Part shown: positions 1-10,879 of the stretch, piece by piece | Numbering within the stretch: position 1 is the first letter of the stretch | How the letters are laid out: each line of letters starts with the position of its first letter | Assembly: GCF_030272615.1 (NCBI RefSeq) | Contig: NC_081409.1 | Span: 239,843,832 to 239,907,831 of the forward strand | Origin: Cryptomeria japonica | Lineage: Eukaryota > Streptophyta > Pinopsida > Cupressales > Cupressaceae | Length of the DNA: 64,000 bases | Direction: 5' to 3' | Made by a program: the position numbers and the translations under genes | Notes under the pieces: model-generated | The model's database searches: none | What the model saw: the letters and a program-made list of their open reading frames with translations, nothing else | What the model was told of the DNA's origin: nothing

Positions 1-5
1 TAAAA

Positions 6-16
6 CCCGCCCCCAA
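6..16 (-). other. candidate polypurine tract of E1
   Basis: On the minus strand this reads TTGGGGGCGGG, a G-rich tract downstream of the long E1 reading frame, where a polypurine tract would sit ahead of a 3' LTR. The LTR itself would lie left of the window, so this cannot be confirmed here. A near-perfect direct repeat (gcctatttgcca then gttttca) lies at about 54 and 92. Confidence 0.3.
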
Positions 17-341
17 GTGTGATGTGCAAGAAGTTCATAGATTATGCATGATGCCTATTTGCCAGGTTTTCATAATGGTACTTGCCCAAGGCGCCTATTT
101 GCCAAGTTTTCACCAATGGACGAGTTATTTTTCTTTATTTTTTTTCTTTTGTCTTTTTTTTTTTTGTATTTTGACTTTTTCAATAGAAGATAGACACATG
201 ATAGGGGATGGAAGAAGGACTCAAGCATCTTTTTCTTTGGATAGTAGCCTTGAAAAAAAATGGACCATGACCTATAAAAGTATTCTCAAAGACGTTGGTA
301 GGATAAGGACATGGAAAATGAGATGAAACTAAGGCAAGGAT

Positions 342-2003
342 TTATGCAAAGGATTGGACCAAAGGGATCGAAGGATGGAAAATATGAATTGGATAATGGA
401 TAGGGTACTGGAAGAATTGGGCTTTACTGGATGGAAATGAAGGCAAGATCAACATTGGCACACACCTTGAGGGGTGATGGACTGATGGAGGAAAGATGTA
501 TTTTGGATATTGAGATTGTGACAGAGGAAAGGCTATGGATTTTGGGAGATAAGGGCCCAAAACGGATGAAGAAGGTGATGGAGGAACAAATTTGAGAGGT
601 TTGGATGGAGGAATAGCAATTTTGGATGCCAAGTTGATTGTTTCTTTAGGATTTTGTGCTTCAAGGAGCCACTTAGGGATCCACATGGTTTTTGATTTTT
701 CATGCTTTTGTGGTTCCTTGGAGTGCATTGCTTGCACAAGGGATTTAGGAACCCATATAGATCTTGACTTTTCTTTATTTTGCTCAGTGGGCCTTTGTGG
801 CCTTTTGGATATTTCTTTTTCTTTGTAGATCATACTGTTCTTTGTTTTGACATGTTGATTAGATTGGACATGTTGATCTTTGAATACATGTGGATTTTTA
901 GACTTATGACTTTTATGCTTGGCATCCAAATTGCTCAGAGGAGGAAAGGAATGCATGGATGGATATGAATGAAATAGAGTTCTTTTGGATGGATGAAATT
1001 TACTCAAGAATGTGTGCCTATGCTGACCTTGCATAAAGGATGAAGGGTTATAAGGACCTAAGATGGATGGAAGGTATGATGGAGAAGGTGTATGTTTTGA
1101 TTTTGATGGAGGGATACCAACGTCTTGAGAGTGAGTTGTGTAGACATGAGCCTTAAGATCTTCTTTGATATGGAGGGATTCTTGCTTATGGAGATCTACT
1201 CCTTTGCCTTTATGAATATCTTGACTTATAGGATACTCTTTTCTTTGGGAAGAAGACATGAGTCCATTATGCGGTGGATATGATATGAGAGAAATAATGA
1301 GATCTTGAAGTGGATCGGATTGGACCAAAGTGGAAGAACCCACTATGCATGTCGAGGGTTCATGAACATCTTGCACTGACACGTTAGAATCATGAGGGGG
1401 ATTAGGATCATGAAGGGGACTAGGATTGTGAGGGAGACTAGGATTGTGTGGTGGACATGGTTCAATGATAGGCTCTTCAAGAGATGGAATGGGAGAAATA
1501 ATGGGATCATCAAAAGAAATGCAATTTTGGAGTGTATATGGAGCATTAAGACAAGGAGATGGAGGAAAAAAAGGATCTTGTTGAGGATTTAAAGGAATAG
1601 TTTGATCTTGACAAGGAGGAAGATCATTGGAATCCTCTTTAAAGTTGCTTTGCTCTAGACTTTTAATGGGATCATCAGAAAGGATGGAAGGGATATCTTG
1701 ATCTTTCTTAGGAAGTGGAATGTTAATGGGATTTGAAAGGACATTGTGTTCTTGGATAGAATTGACAGGAATAAGTGAATCATTGCGAGTGTCTAGGGAA
1801 ATGGGATCCTGGTCAACAATTGGATGGGGTGATAAGGTTTCAGGATCTTGATCTTGATCTTTTTTAAGACACGTTTCTTCTTGCTCTAAATTATCCTCTT
1901 GACATGGGGTTGGACTTTGGATATGCATGGGGGATTTTGGCAAGGGATTAATGCTTTGGCACGAAGGAAATGCACTTTGAACATTTGTGATGGATTCTGG
2001 CAA
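342..2003 (-). CDS. E1 long open frame, unrecognised Pro/Ser/His-rich protein
   Basis: This uninterrupted frame of 553 codons is the longest in the window. The product is low-complexity, rich in Pro, Ser, His, Gln and Asp. It has Pro-His-Asn/Asp repeats near residues 190-215 and a basic C-terminal half. Two copies of a short motif lie near residues 415-455, SRSIWVPKSLVQA and SKTMWIPKWLLEA, so a Trp-x-Pro-Lys unit is duplicated. I see no transmembrane segment, zinc knuckle, protease or polymerase motif. Upstream on the same strand lie related but broken segments (2166-3188), so the listed start is probably internal to a longer original protein. It most likely belongs to an LTR-type repeat on the minus strand. 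It could be an extra retrotransposon ORF or a gag-like protein; I do not recognise the family. Confidence 0.5.
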   Translation of the reverse strand: MPESITNVQSAFPSCQSINPLPKSPMHIQSPTPCQEDNLEQEETCLKKDQDQDPETLSPHPIVDQDPISLDTRNDSLIPVNSIQEHNVLSNPINIPLPKKDQDIPSILSDDPIKSLEQSNFKEDSNDLPPCQDQTIPLNPQQDPFFPPSPCLNAPYTLQNCISFDDPIISPIPSLEEPIIEPCPPHNPSLPHNPSPLHDPNPPHDSNVSVQDVHEPSTCIVGSSTLVQSDPLQDLIISLISYPPHNGLMSSSQRKEYPISQDIHKGKGVDLHKQESLHIKEDLKAHVYTTHSQDVGIPPSKSKHTPSPSYLPSILGPYNPSSFMQGQHRHTFLSKFHPSKRTLFHSYPSMHSFPPLSNLDAKHKSHKSKNPHVFKDQHVQSNQHVKTKNSMIYKEKEISKRPQRPTEQNKEKSRSIWVPKSLVQAMHSKEPQKHEKSKTMWIPKWLLEAQNPKETINLASKIAIPPSKPLKFVPPSPSSSVLGPYLPKSIAFPLSQSQYPKYIFPPSVHHPSRCVPMLILPSFPSSKAQFFQYPIHYPIHIFHPSIPLVQSFA

Positions 2004-2165
2004 GGAATCAATGCTTGAACATGAGGAAGAGGGACTTCAAATGGGGTCCTCTAAAACAGGTAATGGCAACAAAGTGCATGGTTGCATTGGGTCTTGTATT
2101 TCTGAAACATGACAAGGATGTGCATCATGAATTAGATTATCTTGGCAATCAATTATGGATAGCCC

Positions 2166-3188
2166 CTAGATAATTTCATCCTTGGGTGTATTGTTTGATG
2201 AGGACAATATGGAAGGTTCTTGTGAAACTTCTAAAGGTGTAGGGATAGATGCCATTGGAGAGTCAATTTGTTTGTGGGGGGATGAGGCATTGCTAGACAT
2301 AAGTGTATTATCTTGATCTTCTTCAAAGAACTCACTTGGTAGTTTCCTTAAGATCATTGCAATAAAGCCACCTTTCTTTTGAGGTTTTGACATAGTTGTA
2401 TCTGGAATTTGAACTTGTTTGGCAAGGAGTTGGTTCTGATCTGATGTCATGTTTTGATATTGGACTTGGTTCAATTGTTCTAACATGTTTGAAACTTGTC
2501 TTGGTGTGTGTTGCAAGTTTTGTTTTTAAATGTTTGGTTGTAGTTGTTGACATTGATATTCCACCATTGGTTGAACTATTTGTTGACATTGTATAGTTGG
2601 TTGGACATATTGTTGAAATTGGACCATTGGTTGTGTTGGCTGAATATGTTGGACCATTGGTTGTGTCTATTGGAAATGTTGGAGCTATTGAACAATTCGT
2701 TGTGATGGTTGAAAATCTAATTGATAGTAAAAACCTTCTTGTTCTTGTTGTGGAGGCACATAATGTTGAAATTGATGTTGTCTCTTTTCTTGAAATTGTT
2801 TCATCATCTCTATTTGTGAGAGGAGAGCTGGTATGTCTGATCGTTCAAGAAGAGATCTTACATCAATTGGCTCAATCTTTGGATTTTGACCTGGAAATTT
2901 TCAAAACATTTTGGACATTTGTGATCTATTCTTCTCAATGTTTTTCACTCTTTGTTCCAATATCTCCTTTTCTTGAGCTAGTTTCTCCTCTAGTTTTTGT
3001 ATTTGGAGACTTGTTTCATCATAAAAAGTTTGATCCAAGTTCTTAGACATGTAGAGATTGGATTGAAATGATTGATTTCTCAATTGTGATGACATGGCTT
3101 CATAAGAAGGTTGAGACCTCATTTCAACAAACATGTCACTATGCAATGCAACTAATGGGATTGACAAATGCAACCTAAAGGATGACAA
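2166..3188 (-). pseudogene. N-terminal part of the E1 protein gene, broken
   Basis: Minus-strand coding-like sequence leads into the long E1 frame. From 3188 it encodes a short Met/Gln/Ser-rich start followed by a coiled coil (Leu/Glu/Lys heptads such as LEEKLAQEKEILEQRV at about 2935-2985). Next comes a Gln/Pro/Val-rich repetitive stretch (about 2530-2700 on the plus strand, with repeated ttggaccattggttg). A further segment at 2166-2516 contains KKGGFIAMILRKLPSEFFEE. Stops and frameshifts separate the pieces. The order coiled coil, Q-rich repeat, basic Pro-rich region resembles a structural protein, but no known domain is visible. I infer one decayed gene from 3188 to 342. Confidence 0.4.
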
Positions 3189-5577
3189 TGCAACTTAATG
3201 TTTTTGTTGTTTTTCAAGATTTTGACAAACTCATGAATGCAATTCTAAAAATGAGACCCTTAGGAAATTGAAATGATGTCTAGACCTCAAAAGACAAAAG
3301 GACCAAGTGACAATAGGACAAATTGACAATGTCTCACCTATATGCTTGGATACTAAGCTAGGTTTGACCAAATGACATTGATGACAAAAAGACAAAAGTT
3401 TGATAAGGTCAATACTTCCTAACAATAACTTAGGGTTTATCAAAGATTTGCATTACTCAAGTATGACAAAACCTAGTTTTGACACTATATGCAAAGGGAC
3501 AATTACTATGCAAATGACCCTAATATGATATGATAATGACCTAAGCTTAATGAAGAGACCTAGGGTATGCAAATGTGACCTAATGCTATGAGGACAAAGA
3601 TGCAAATGAAAATGTATGACAATGTCAACCTAAGGTTGAATTATGAAATGGTAGTACTCTAATGCCATAGGAAACATGCAAATGGATGACCCTTATTGAT
3701 ATGCAAAGGAGTATGACCTAGGTGAAACTTAACCTTGGTAGTTGACAATGACTTTGCAAAATGCAAACCTAGGATGAACCTAAATCCAAGTGACATGAAT
3801 GTTGAGACAAGATTTTGAAAAATGTTTGACAACCATGTTTGAAGGTGTTTTGAACTTTGTTGGATGAAATACTCTTGTGTTTAACCTTGTTTTGAATCAA
3901 TTTGTCTTGTTTTTGAAATGAGACACAACTCAACTTTTGACAAGCAAATAAGACAAGATATTTTAACTTAGACTCAAGACAATCATGCTCATTCACACAT
4001 TTCTTATGGTAGGTAAGGACAGTAGGTACTTGAGAGGTAGACTCGTTATGAGATTCAAGGAGAATACATAGATGCTTGACCCCACGGGCTCCCCTCCATG
4101 GCACTCACTTCTCAGGGCAGCCAAGCATCAGTCCCCATGGAAATCTCCCCATGGTGAACTTAGTATCTCTTCCAAGTATCCGAACTCCTCCTTCTCAAGC
4201 AACTAGAAGGATTTTTGGCCTCTAAATACAAGGTGTTTAATAAGGATTTTTGTTAAGCGTTACTCCTTGGTGTCACGCAAGCATGATTGAGACATTAAGC
4301 CCACCAAGATACCAAACAAATGTAGTCACGCAAGCATGATTTAGACCTTGAGGCCCTACTTAGATGTTGATATGAGAAAGAGTCCAAGGGTCATCACTTC
4401 CCAAGTAACTACAATTCCCATGTAACCCTTCCTTCAAAGCTTTCGCCCATCAGGTATTTATTTATAGTGAGTTAGAATGCCAAGGTATTCTAGCTATACT
4501 CACTTTGGGTCGTTCCCTTCTCATGATTGTCACTTGCTTGCAAAAGAAAGCAAATGGTCGGGAAGGCAGGCCCTCTAAAGGTAACAAACAATCCAAGACA
4601 TGAGAATGGTATCGATGATCTGGATTTCTGATCACCCTAAGAAGGATGAGAGCATACTCTCCTACTCCAATGTCAAACTCCACAAGCAAAGCAAACACAT
4701 GTTCATTCCATCCTATTTAGCAATCATACTAGGTTCCTAATTATGAATTACAAACACAAAGTTTAGCTGGAGTACAAGGCAACCTGCAAAATCACCAAGT
4801 CAGAAGTTTCATTTGTTTGATCTTTGACTAGCGAACCTGCATAAAATTTGTTAGTAGTTTCATCTTTGTCTTTGCCATGCGTAATGCCAAGGTGCTGTAC
4901 AAAGAATCAGTACCAAAAAACACAAAAGCAGAAACATAATGCAAAACAAAACAATTTGCAAGTAAGAAACACTGCTTTTTACCTCTGTTTCTGGCCCTAC
5001 ACAGGCGCAGAATGTAGTAACACAGGCGCAGAATGCAGTAACATAGGCATAGATCCCTTTCACACAGGCACAGAAGTCCTTGACATAGGCGTGGATTGCT
5101 TGACACAGGCGCAGAACTCTCCTACACAGGCGCAAAAGTGCCCAGAAAGCCCTGAATTACCCTGTTTCTTGGGTTTTTCATCTACAAATCAACTCAAAAG
5201 AACTCAAAAGCATGGTTAGGGGGTTAGTTCATGTCAGGTTAACCAAAAATGTAGATAGGAATTCAGAAATCATCAAAGCAATAAGAACATTAGCCTAGTT
5301 CAATCACGAAAACTCAATTGCAATGACCAATCCTAATTACACTCATTAAAGACATGAAAACAAGACATCAATTCAAACGCAAATCATTGCAAACTTGAAT
5401 GTCTCCTTCATGTGGCTCCATTGTCCTTCTTTCTCCTTCAAATGGCTTTGTTTGTGGATCTCACCTACTAGTGCATAAACATGATGTGAAAGCAAGTAGA
5501 CAAGATGGTAGCGCAAGAATACTAGAAGCGTGATTGATTCGACCAGGGATCAAGGACCTTGATTGAAGAAATTCATC
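3189..5577 (-). other. E1 leader region, non-coding
   Basis: This stretch lies between the E1 promoter candidate (about 5580) and the start of its coding sequence. I see no supported gene. It is AT-rich with many short dispersed repeats. One direct repeat, gtcacgcaagcatgatt, occurs at 4272 and 4325, 53 bp apart. The rest of the leader reads as untranslated or LTR U5 sequence. I could not find a primer binding site that would fix the LTR end. Confidence 0.35.
4999..5144. repeat. 21-bp tandem repeat, seven copies
   Basis: The unit begins acacaggcgcag and recurs at 4999, 5020, 5041, 5062, 5083, 5103 and 5124. The period is 21 bp except for one 20-bp step. Copies vary mostly at acaCagg/acaTagg and at the variable second half. 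On the minus strand five copies stay in one frame and would give a seven-residue cysteine-rich repeat, but the 20-bp step breaks the frame, so coding is unlikely. Confidence 0.85.
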
Positions 5578-5588
5578 CAATTTATAGA
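5578..5588 (-). promoter_or_regulatory. TATA box candidate of E1
   Basis: The minus strand reads CTATAAATTGG here, a good plant TATA element. Transcription from it would start near 5550 and run left through the leader into the E1 open frame. It supports reading 5589-6758 as an LTR U3. Confidence 0.45.
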
Positions 5589-6758
5589 CAAATTGGAGAA
5601 AAGATCAGATTAGCATGAAGAGATTTGAAAGGAAATTTCAAATAAAAAATGACAATTATGACAGATTATGACAAATTTGCACTTGCTATGCAAGATTGAT
5701 TGATTGATAATTTTGACAAAATTATGACAAATTTCTATGCAATTTGATTGATTGTCAATTATGACAAATTATGACAAATTTTCTATGTCATTCCCATGAA
5801 ATTAGGAGAAACTTAGGAGAGAATTGAAATTAGATGAATTAGAAATTAGGAAATTTGAAAATTGAAATTGATGAAAATTAGGAAATTAGGAATTAAGTGA
5901 ATTAATTAAAAAAATTTCATTTATTAATTAATTCACAAAGAGGGAGGAATTAGTTAGCCAATTAAATAAACATTTAATTGTTACAAGAAGACTTAGGATA
6001 AATAAACTATTTATCTTAGAGGAAGAAATGACAAACAAGGTTAAACGAACAAAATCATGAAACCCTAGAAGATGAATTAGAAATGCAAGGATGAAAATTA
6101 GGTCGTGATTGAAGGATCGATTTGATCATGATTCTGACTTGATAAAAGACCAATGCTGATTTGATTTGATTGATAAATGCACCAATTGATGAGGAACAAT
6201 GACTAATTGATCCAAATTGACATGATTGAGAAGGACGATGATCGATGACAAATCGATCGCAAAATTGACGAGATTGACAATGACAATGATCGATGATAAA
6301 TCGATCACAAAATGACAAGATAGAACATGACAACGATCGATGACAAATCGATCGCAAAATGACAAGATTGAAAATGACAACGATCGATGACAAATCGATC
6401 ACAAAATGATAAGATTGAAAATGACAACGATCGATGACAAATCAATTGCAAAATGATAAGATTTAAAAGAGGACAAAACCCTAATTAGGATTGATGATGT
6501 CCAAAATGATGACAAATGAACATGCACATTGATGCGACAAGATAAGATCGACCAAAATCATGACTGAAGATTGTTATCGACAAGACCAAATTCGAAAGCG
6601 AGATGAATGAAGAATGCAGAAGAATGACCCGATGCTCGCAAATGATAAAGACCAAGTGTGAATCATAGGAGAAATGTTAATGCGACACAAAAACCCTAAA
6701 ATAAGGCAATTTGTCAATGTTAAAGTATGACTCCGCAAGCGTTGACCATTTTTAGACA
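5589..6758 (-). mobile_element. E1 putative 5' LTR U3 region
   Basis: This AT-rich, non-coding stretch lies upstream of the TATA candidate. On the minus strand it may begin TGTCTAAAAATGG at 6758, exactly where the E2 gag sequence loses its similarity to the gag of E8. I infer that E1 inserted there. No matching second LTR is in the window, so the boundary rests on the break in E2 and the TG start alone. Confidence 0.35.
6240..6470. repeat. 47-bp tandem repeat with palindromic core
   Basis: Five units start at 6240, 6288, 6335, 6382 and 6429, with steps of 48, 47, 47 and 47 bp. Each begins GATCGATGACAAATCGATC, whose two ends (GATCGAT and ATCGATC) are complementary and could form a small stem. 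The last copy is degenerate. The array sits in the putative U3 of E1, where repeated elements often act as enhancers; that role is inference. Confidence 0.85.
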
Positions 6759-6977
6759 TCTGCAAGATTCATTCAACTTTTCTACTTCTTGAATCAGGGC
6801 TTCCATGTCCGCTTCATCAGAAGAACTATTTTCAGATAGATCCATTAGTTTTTCATGTTCTCTCCTTTTTGCTTGATAGGCCTTATATTTGATCATAAGA
6901 TCATCATAGGCTTGCTCAGACTGAGTGAGCTGATGAGTAAGTTCCCTCATAGTGTATTCCTCCATATCTCTTTCCAA
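6759..6977 (-). pseudogene. gag: E2 gag, N-terminal fragment (coiled coil)
   Basis: This fragment begins just inside the PBS of E2. It encodes a Glu/Lys-rich helical segment with the conserved TMRELTHQL start and a later motif SSDEADMEALIQEVEKLN. The same order is seen in the gag of E8 (SYRELSLKL, then SSDEAT and EEVEKLN) at 53656. Similarity stops after EVEKLN, near 6759, where E1 sequence begins. The likely start is the Met of MEEYTMREL (about 6965) rather than the upstream in-frame Met. As a truncated copy it cannot encode a full Gag. The zinc-knuckle part and anything downstream are missing. Confidence 0.6.
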
Positions 6978-7000
6978 GTGGTTAGACTTATAGAAAGGTT

Positions 7001-7013
7001 GGCTCTGATACCA
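7001..7013 (-). other. E2 primer binding site (tRNA-iMet)
   Basis: The minus strand reads TGGTATCAGAGCC, the classic plant copia PBS complementary to initiator tRNA-Met. It lies two bases after the LTR end. Confidence 0.9.
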
Positions 7014-7015
7014 AT

Positions 7016-8180
7016 TGATGAATTCTAAGAGGGGGGTGAATTAGTATGCCAAAAATCTCTATACTTAAACACTTTACTAGTCTAGCAGTAAACCGGTAAA
7101 ACAGTTTAGGAAACAAACCAGTTAGCACACATGGAAACAAAATAGAAAATAATGCATTCACCCACAGAAGCACAAACACCATAACACAAGATATTTTGAC
7201 GTGGAAACCCAAATGGGAAAAACCACGGTGAGATGAAACTCACAAGTAACTATCTGCAGAATAGGAACCAGATGGGTTAAGGTCAGACTGGTTAAGGTCA
7301 TACAATGTTCTTTACCAGAATAGATCCTATTAGGAATCTCAATCTCTGTTAGGAGATAAGTCCAATTAAGGACTACCTTTCTAGAGGATTTTAGATCCAT
7401 AGATGTGAACCACCTTGTTAGAGGATTTATAAAAGGCTTTTTGGGCCTACCCAGTTAAGGGCTTCAGACTTGTCGAAGATGTGAGTAATCAACAAGTGAG
7501 TGATCTAGAAAATAGCACAGATTGCTTGGTTAGATCCTTGATAGCTCATTCCTAATGCCGTCCAACATTAATTCAGTCTTCAACACATTCATTCTCTACC
7601 TTTTTCTCACAAACATGAACTTCTCTTCTATAATCTCACTTACAAAAATTCATCAACCAGCTTAAACCCTAGCAACAACCTAAAACCCTAGACATGATAT
7701 CCTTATAAGGGAATTTGATTTCATGTCGGTCCAATAGTATTACAATACAATTTCCTAGATTCAATGCATCTAGACATATCTGGTAACACGACACAAAAAG
7801 CACCGCAAAACAATCGGTGGATGGTAGCTCAACACAAAATGTCTGTTGGTAACTCATCATAGAGTATTACTAGTTCAAACAGAATACCGGTTTAAGAAAA
7901 ATACCAGTTGCTAGTTTGACAAAATGAAGACTGGGAAATATGAGTTGTGTTGCTTCGTTCCTTCGTACCGCTTGAGATCCTCGAACTGCTTGGGATCTTC
8001 ATACCACTTCAAATTGGAAAACACTTTCTGTAAAACACCGATAGTCTAAAAGACTATAATACATCATACCAGTTGGAACAAATACCGGTTGAGCTTTAAC
8101 TCATACATACAAAAAGTGATCTCATAGCAAGTGTGTGTCCATCAATGACAATCACAACATAATCATCAAAAATGCCAACA
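7016..8180 (-). mobile_element. E2 5' LTR, 1165 bp
   Basis: On the minus strand the LTR begins TGTTGGCATTTTTG (8180) and ends TCATCA (7016), directly before the PBS. It contains the shared core module (GTGGTTTTTCCC, then TTGGGTTTCCACGT) at about 7193-7235. It also has a C-run just inside its 3' end and a series of gttaagg/gttagagg motifs at 7260-7470. A weak TATA-like CTTATAAGG lies near 7703 on the minus strand. The base right of 8180 is E3 pol sequence, so E2 is inserted in E3. Confidence 0.75.
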
Positions 8181-8488
8181 TAACCCTTATAAACAAGTCT
8201 AGCTTTAGTCCTAAAAATTTCACCTTTCTAATTCAATTTATTCTGAAACACCCATTTAGTTCCAATTACATTTTTATCCTTAGGTCTAGGAACAAGAATC
8301 CATGTATTATTATTCTCAATCTGATTCAACTCTTCTTCCATTTCTTTAACCCAATTTTCATATTTACAAGCTTCATCAATATCTTTAGGTTCAATCTTAG
8401 AAGTCAAACAATACTCTTGAGAAACCCTTCTTGTAGTCATCAAACCTCTATTCTTATAACCTATAATTTGATTCTCTAAATGATTCAA
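8181..8488 (-). pseudogene. pol: E3 reverse transcriptase, N-terminal fragment
   Basis: The minus strand encodes the start of a copia RT. It has a W-x-x-A/E-M-E-E-E-L segment, then NNTWILVPRPKDKNVIGTKW and a KASLVYKGY-like stretch. It is cut at 8181 by the E2 LTR, so the catalytic YVDD, the rest of RT and RNase H are absent from the window. It follows the integrase of the same element. Family assignment is secure; the fragment is inactive. Confidence 0.75.
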
Positions 8489-9480
8489 CCATACATACCT
8501 GGGAGTCTTAGAATTTTATTGATTTTCAGACTCTTGAGCTCTTTCTTTTGCACTAGCACTTGTACATTCTCCTTCATTCTTATACTTTTTTGAAATAATC
8601 TGCACTTGATTTTGGGACTGCACTTGCTTTCCTTTATCTGCACTAACATCATGATCATTTGAATCATATCTGCAAGATTTGATCTGTCTCTCATTTCCTT
8701 CATCAACCTTCTCATTAGCACTCTCAACTATCTTTCTCAGTCACTTATTATAATACTAGTAGGCCTTTCTCTTAGCAGAATAATCAAGAAAGATTCCTTC
8801 ATCACATCTAGCATCAAACTTTCCTAAATCTTGATCTCTTTTGATATATCATTTACTACAAAAAATTCTGAAATATCTAACTATAGGAGCATGACCAAAC
8901 CATAACCCATAAGGAGTCTTACCAGTATCACCTTTGATATGAACTCAGTCCAAAGTGTATACTGCAATACTCACAACTTCTCTCCAGTGGATATGCAAAA
9001 CATTTACTTCAATCATCAAGGTTCTAGCAGCTTCTTGAACTATCTTATTCTTCATCTCCACAACACCATTTTGTTGAGGGTTTCATGGAGCAGATAATTA
9101 TCTCTTCACCCCATGCTCTTCACAAAATGAATTAAACTTTTGGAAGTAAATTCACAACCTCTGTCAGATCTCAAACACTTCAACTTCAGTCCAGTCTCAA
9201 TCTCAACCATAGATTTGAAAATCTTATACATCCCAGACTTCTCCCTTAAGAATGTAACCCACATCATCCTTGAATAGTCATCAATCAGCAACATGAAGTA
9301 CATGTCACCTTGCAAGCTTCTCACTCTAGAAGGAACACACAAATCAGTATGCACAAGATCCAATATTCCATTAGAATTATACTGTTTGATTTTAAAAGCA
9401 ACTCTTGTCTGCTTCCCTAATTGACATTCCTTACATCTCATTGCTTGAGTAGAACTTATCTTATCAATGCAATAAAAATT
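8489..9480 (-). pseudogene. pol: E3 integrase and linker, broken
   Basis: Reading leftward from 9480, this begins with the last part of a GAG-pre-integrase domain (MRCKECQLGKQTRVAF). The integrase core follows (HTDLCVPSRV, LIDDYSRMMWVTFL, LRSDRGCEFTS) at 9106-9441. Degraded C-terminal integrase and an acidic, Lys-rich linker run to 8489. Several stops interrupt the frame. The catalytic Asp pair is visible (TDLC and SDRG); the Glu region is decayed. Order and motifs match Ty1/copia pol and parallel E10 at 58301-59473. Confidence 0.75.
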
Positions 9481-10348
9481 TACATGACACGTCCTTCTAT
9501 GCCATAACCAACTTTCAACCTAAGCAATCAAACAACTTGTACCACCAACATTTAAGTCGAAAAACCATTGTGGGAACCTACCCACAATGAGATAATACCT
9601 TGTTAGGAGTAAATGAAATATTACAATGAGGAATGAACATGCATTCAAGCACACTGCCTAGAGCTCACTACTCAAATCACAAAATAAGAAGGGTTACAAC
9701 CCTGTGAAGGCTCCCTGCCTTACAAAAACATTTGGATTACATTTGAAAGATCATGAACTGATGAATAGAATCTCCTCATGCCTAATTATTGTTCTACTTA
9801 AGAACATAGCACCAACTCTTCTATTTCACACCTCTTTACTCTTCTTCACACTTCTCCTCTGCTACTAAAAGATTAAATCAATGTTTGCACATGCAAATGC
9901 ATCTCTCACATGATTATTACATTTATTTATACAAATCATCAACCTATATTTTAATGTTGGCTCAACACTCGTCACATATTACAAAGCAATAACCACAGAC
10001 GCTACAACAATACATGCGGACCAAAACAATGTTAGCTAAGACATAGTATGGACCTAAATTAACACCACAAAAATGAAACACCATCAATAATTATGCCATA
10101 AACATCTGCAAAATTCCACAACCATCATGAATGTCGCATAACACAAAGAACACCACCAAATCAAAAAAATGATCACTAACGTGCAACATGAATTATCACA
10201 GCAACAACTGACTTAGGAATATATCTCATTTCTTGAGTAGAACTTATCTTATCAATGCAATAAGAATTTACATGACACATCCGTCTATGCCATAACCAAC
10301 TTTCATGAACCTAAGCAATCAAACAACTTTTACCACCAACATTTAAGT
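9446..10348 (-). repeat. LTR fragment bounded by a 115-bp duplication within E3
   Basis: Two near-identical stretches of about 115 bp (9446-9556 and 10232-10348, both with ttgagtagaacttatc and accaccaacatttaagt) flank a 675-bp segment. That segment matches the interior of the E3 LTR (about 12000-12610), including the conserved gtgggaacctacccacaatg and the TATA-bearing acatttatttata. The flanks are pol sequence. A piece of LTR has therefore been placed inside pol together with a duplication of its border. Confidence 0.8.
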
Positions 10349-10772
10349 AAAAGATATTACCTTTAGTTTTTGTACCTGATGCAATCTCAATTTTGGAGCT
10401 ACTCAAGATATTACACTTGCCATTATTAAATTGCAAATCATATCCCTTACCAACCATATGTCCAATACTCAGAAGATTATTCTTTATACCTTCAATATAT
10501 AAGACATCATCAGTGTTATTCTTACCATCAAGAGAAATAGAACCTCTACCATGGATTATACCAACTTTGTCATCTCCAAATCTTACTACAACACCATCAT
10601 ACTTTTCCATATTCAAAAACTTACTCTTATCACCTATCATATGATGAGAGAAACCACTATCAATAACCCATTCATCTTTGTCTTCAACTTTAGCAACCAA
10701 AGATTTCTCCTCATTAATGTAGCTAGTAGAATCAGTAGTCACCAGATCATCTTCCTTGATAGCAATAAACAC
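10311..10772 (-). pseudogene. pol: E3 aspartic protease region
   Basis: This 153-codon frame encodes the gag-pol junction of a copia element. The protease motif reads WVIDSGFSHHMIGD, followed by VVVRFGDDKVGIIHGRG and the usual LLSIGHMV-like stretch before the pre-integrase domain. The catalytic D-S-G is present, though the following residue is Phe rather than the usual Ala/Cys. It is open on its own but its neighbours are broken. Confidence 0.8.
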
Positions 10773-10879
10773 CCATTCATCACCTCAATTTCCCTTCTCA
10801 GATTCATCATCTGTCACACCTTCATCAACAACATAATAAGACTTCTTTGTATATTTAGGCTTTTAAGGCTTTAATGGAT

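Noticed and set aside
2597-3046. Val/Leu-rich plus-strand frame of 149 codons
   Set aside because: It is the shadow of the Q/P-rich repeat of the minus-strand E1 gene; it starts inside the repeat and has no domain.
4860-5135. Cysteine-rich minus-strand frame over the 21-bp array
   Set aside because: The heptad pattern follows from the repeat period and changes frame at the 20-bp unit; no sign of selection for protein.
4999-5144. CRISPR-like array
   Set aside because: Repeats are contiguous with a 21-bp period and no unique spacers, and the setting is plant nuclear DNA.
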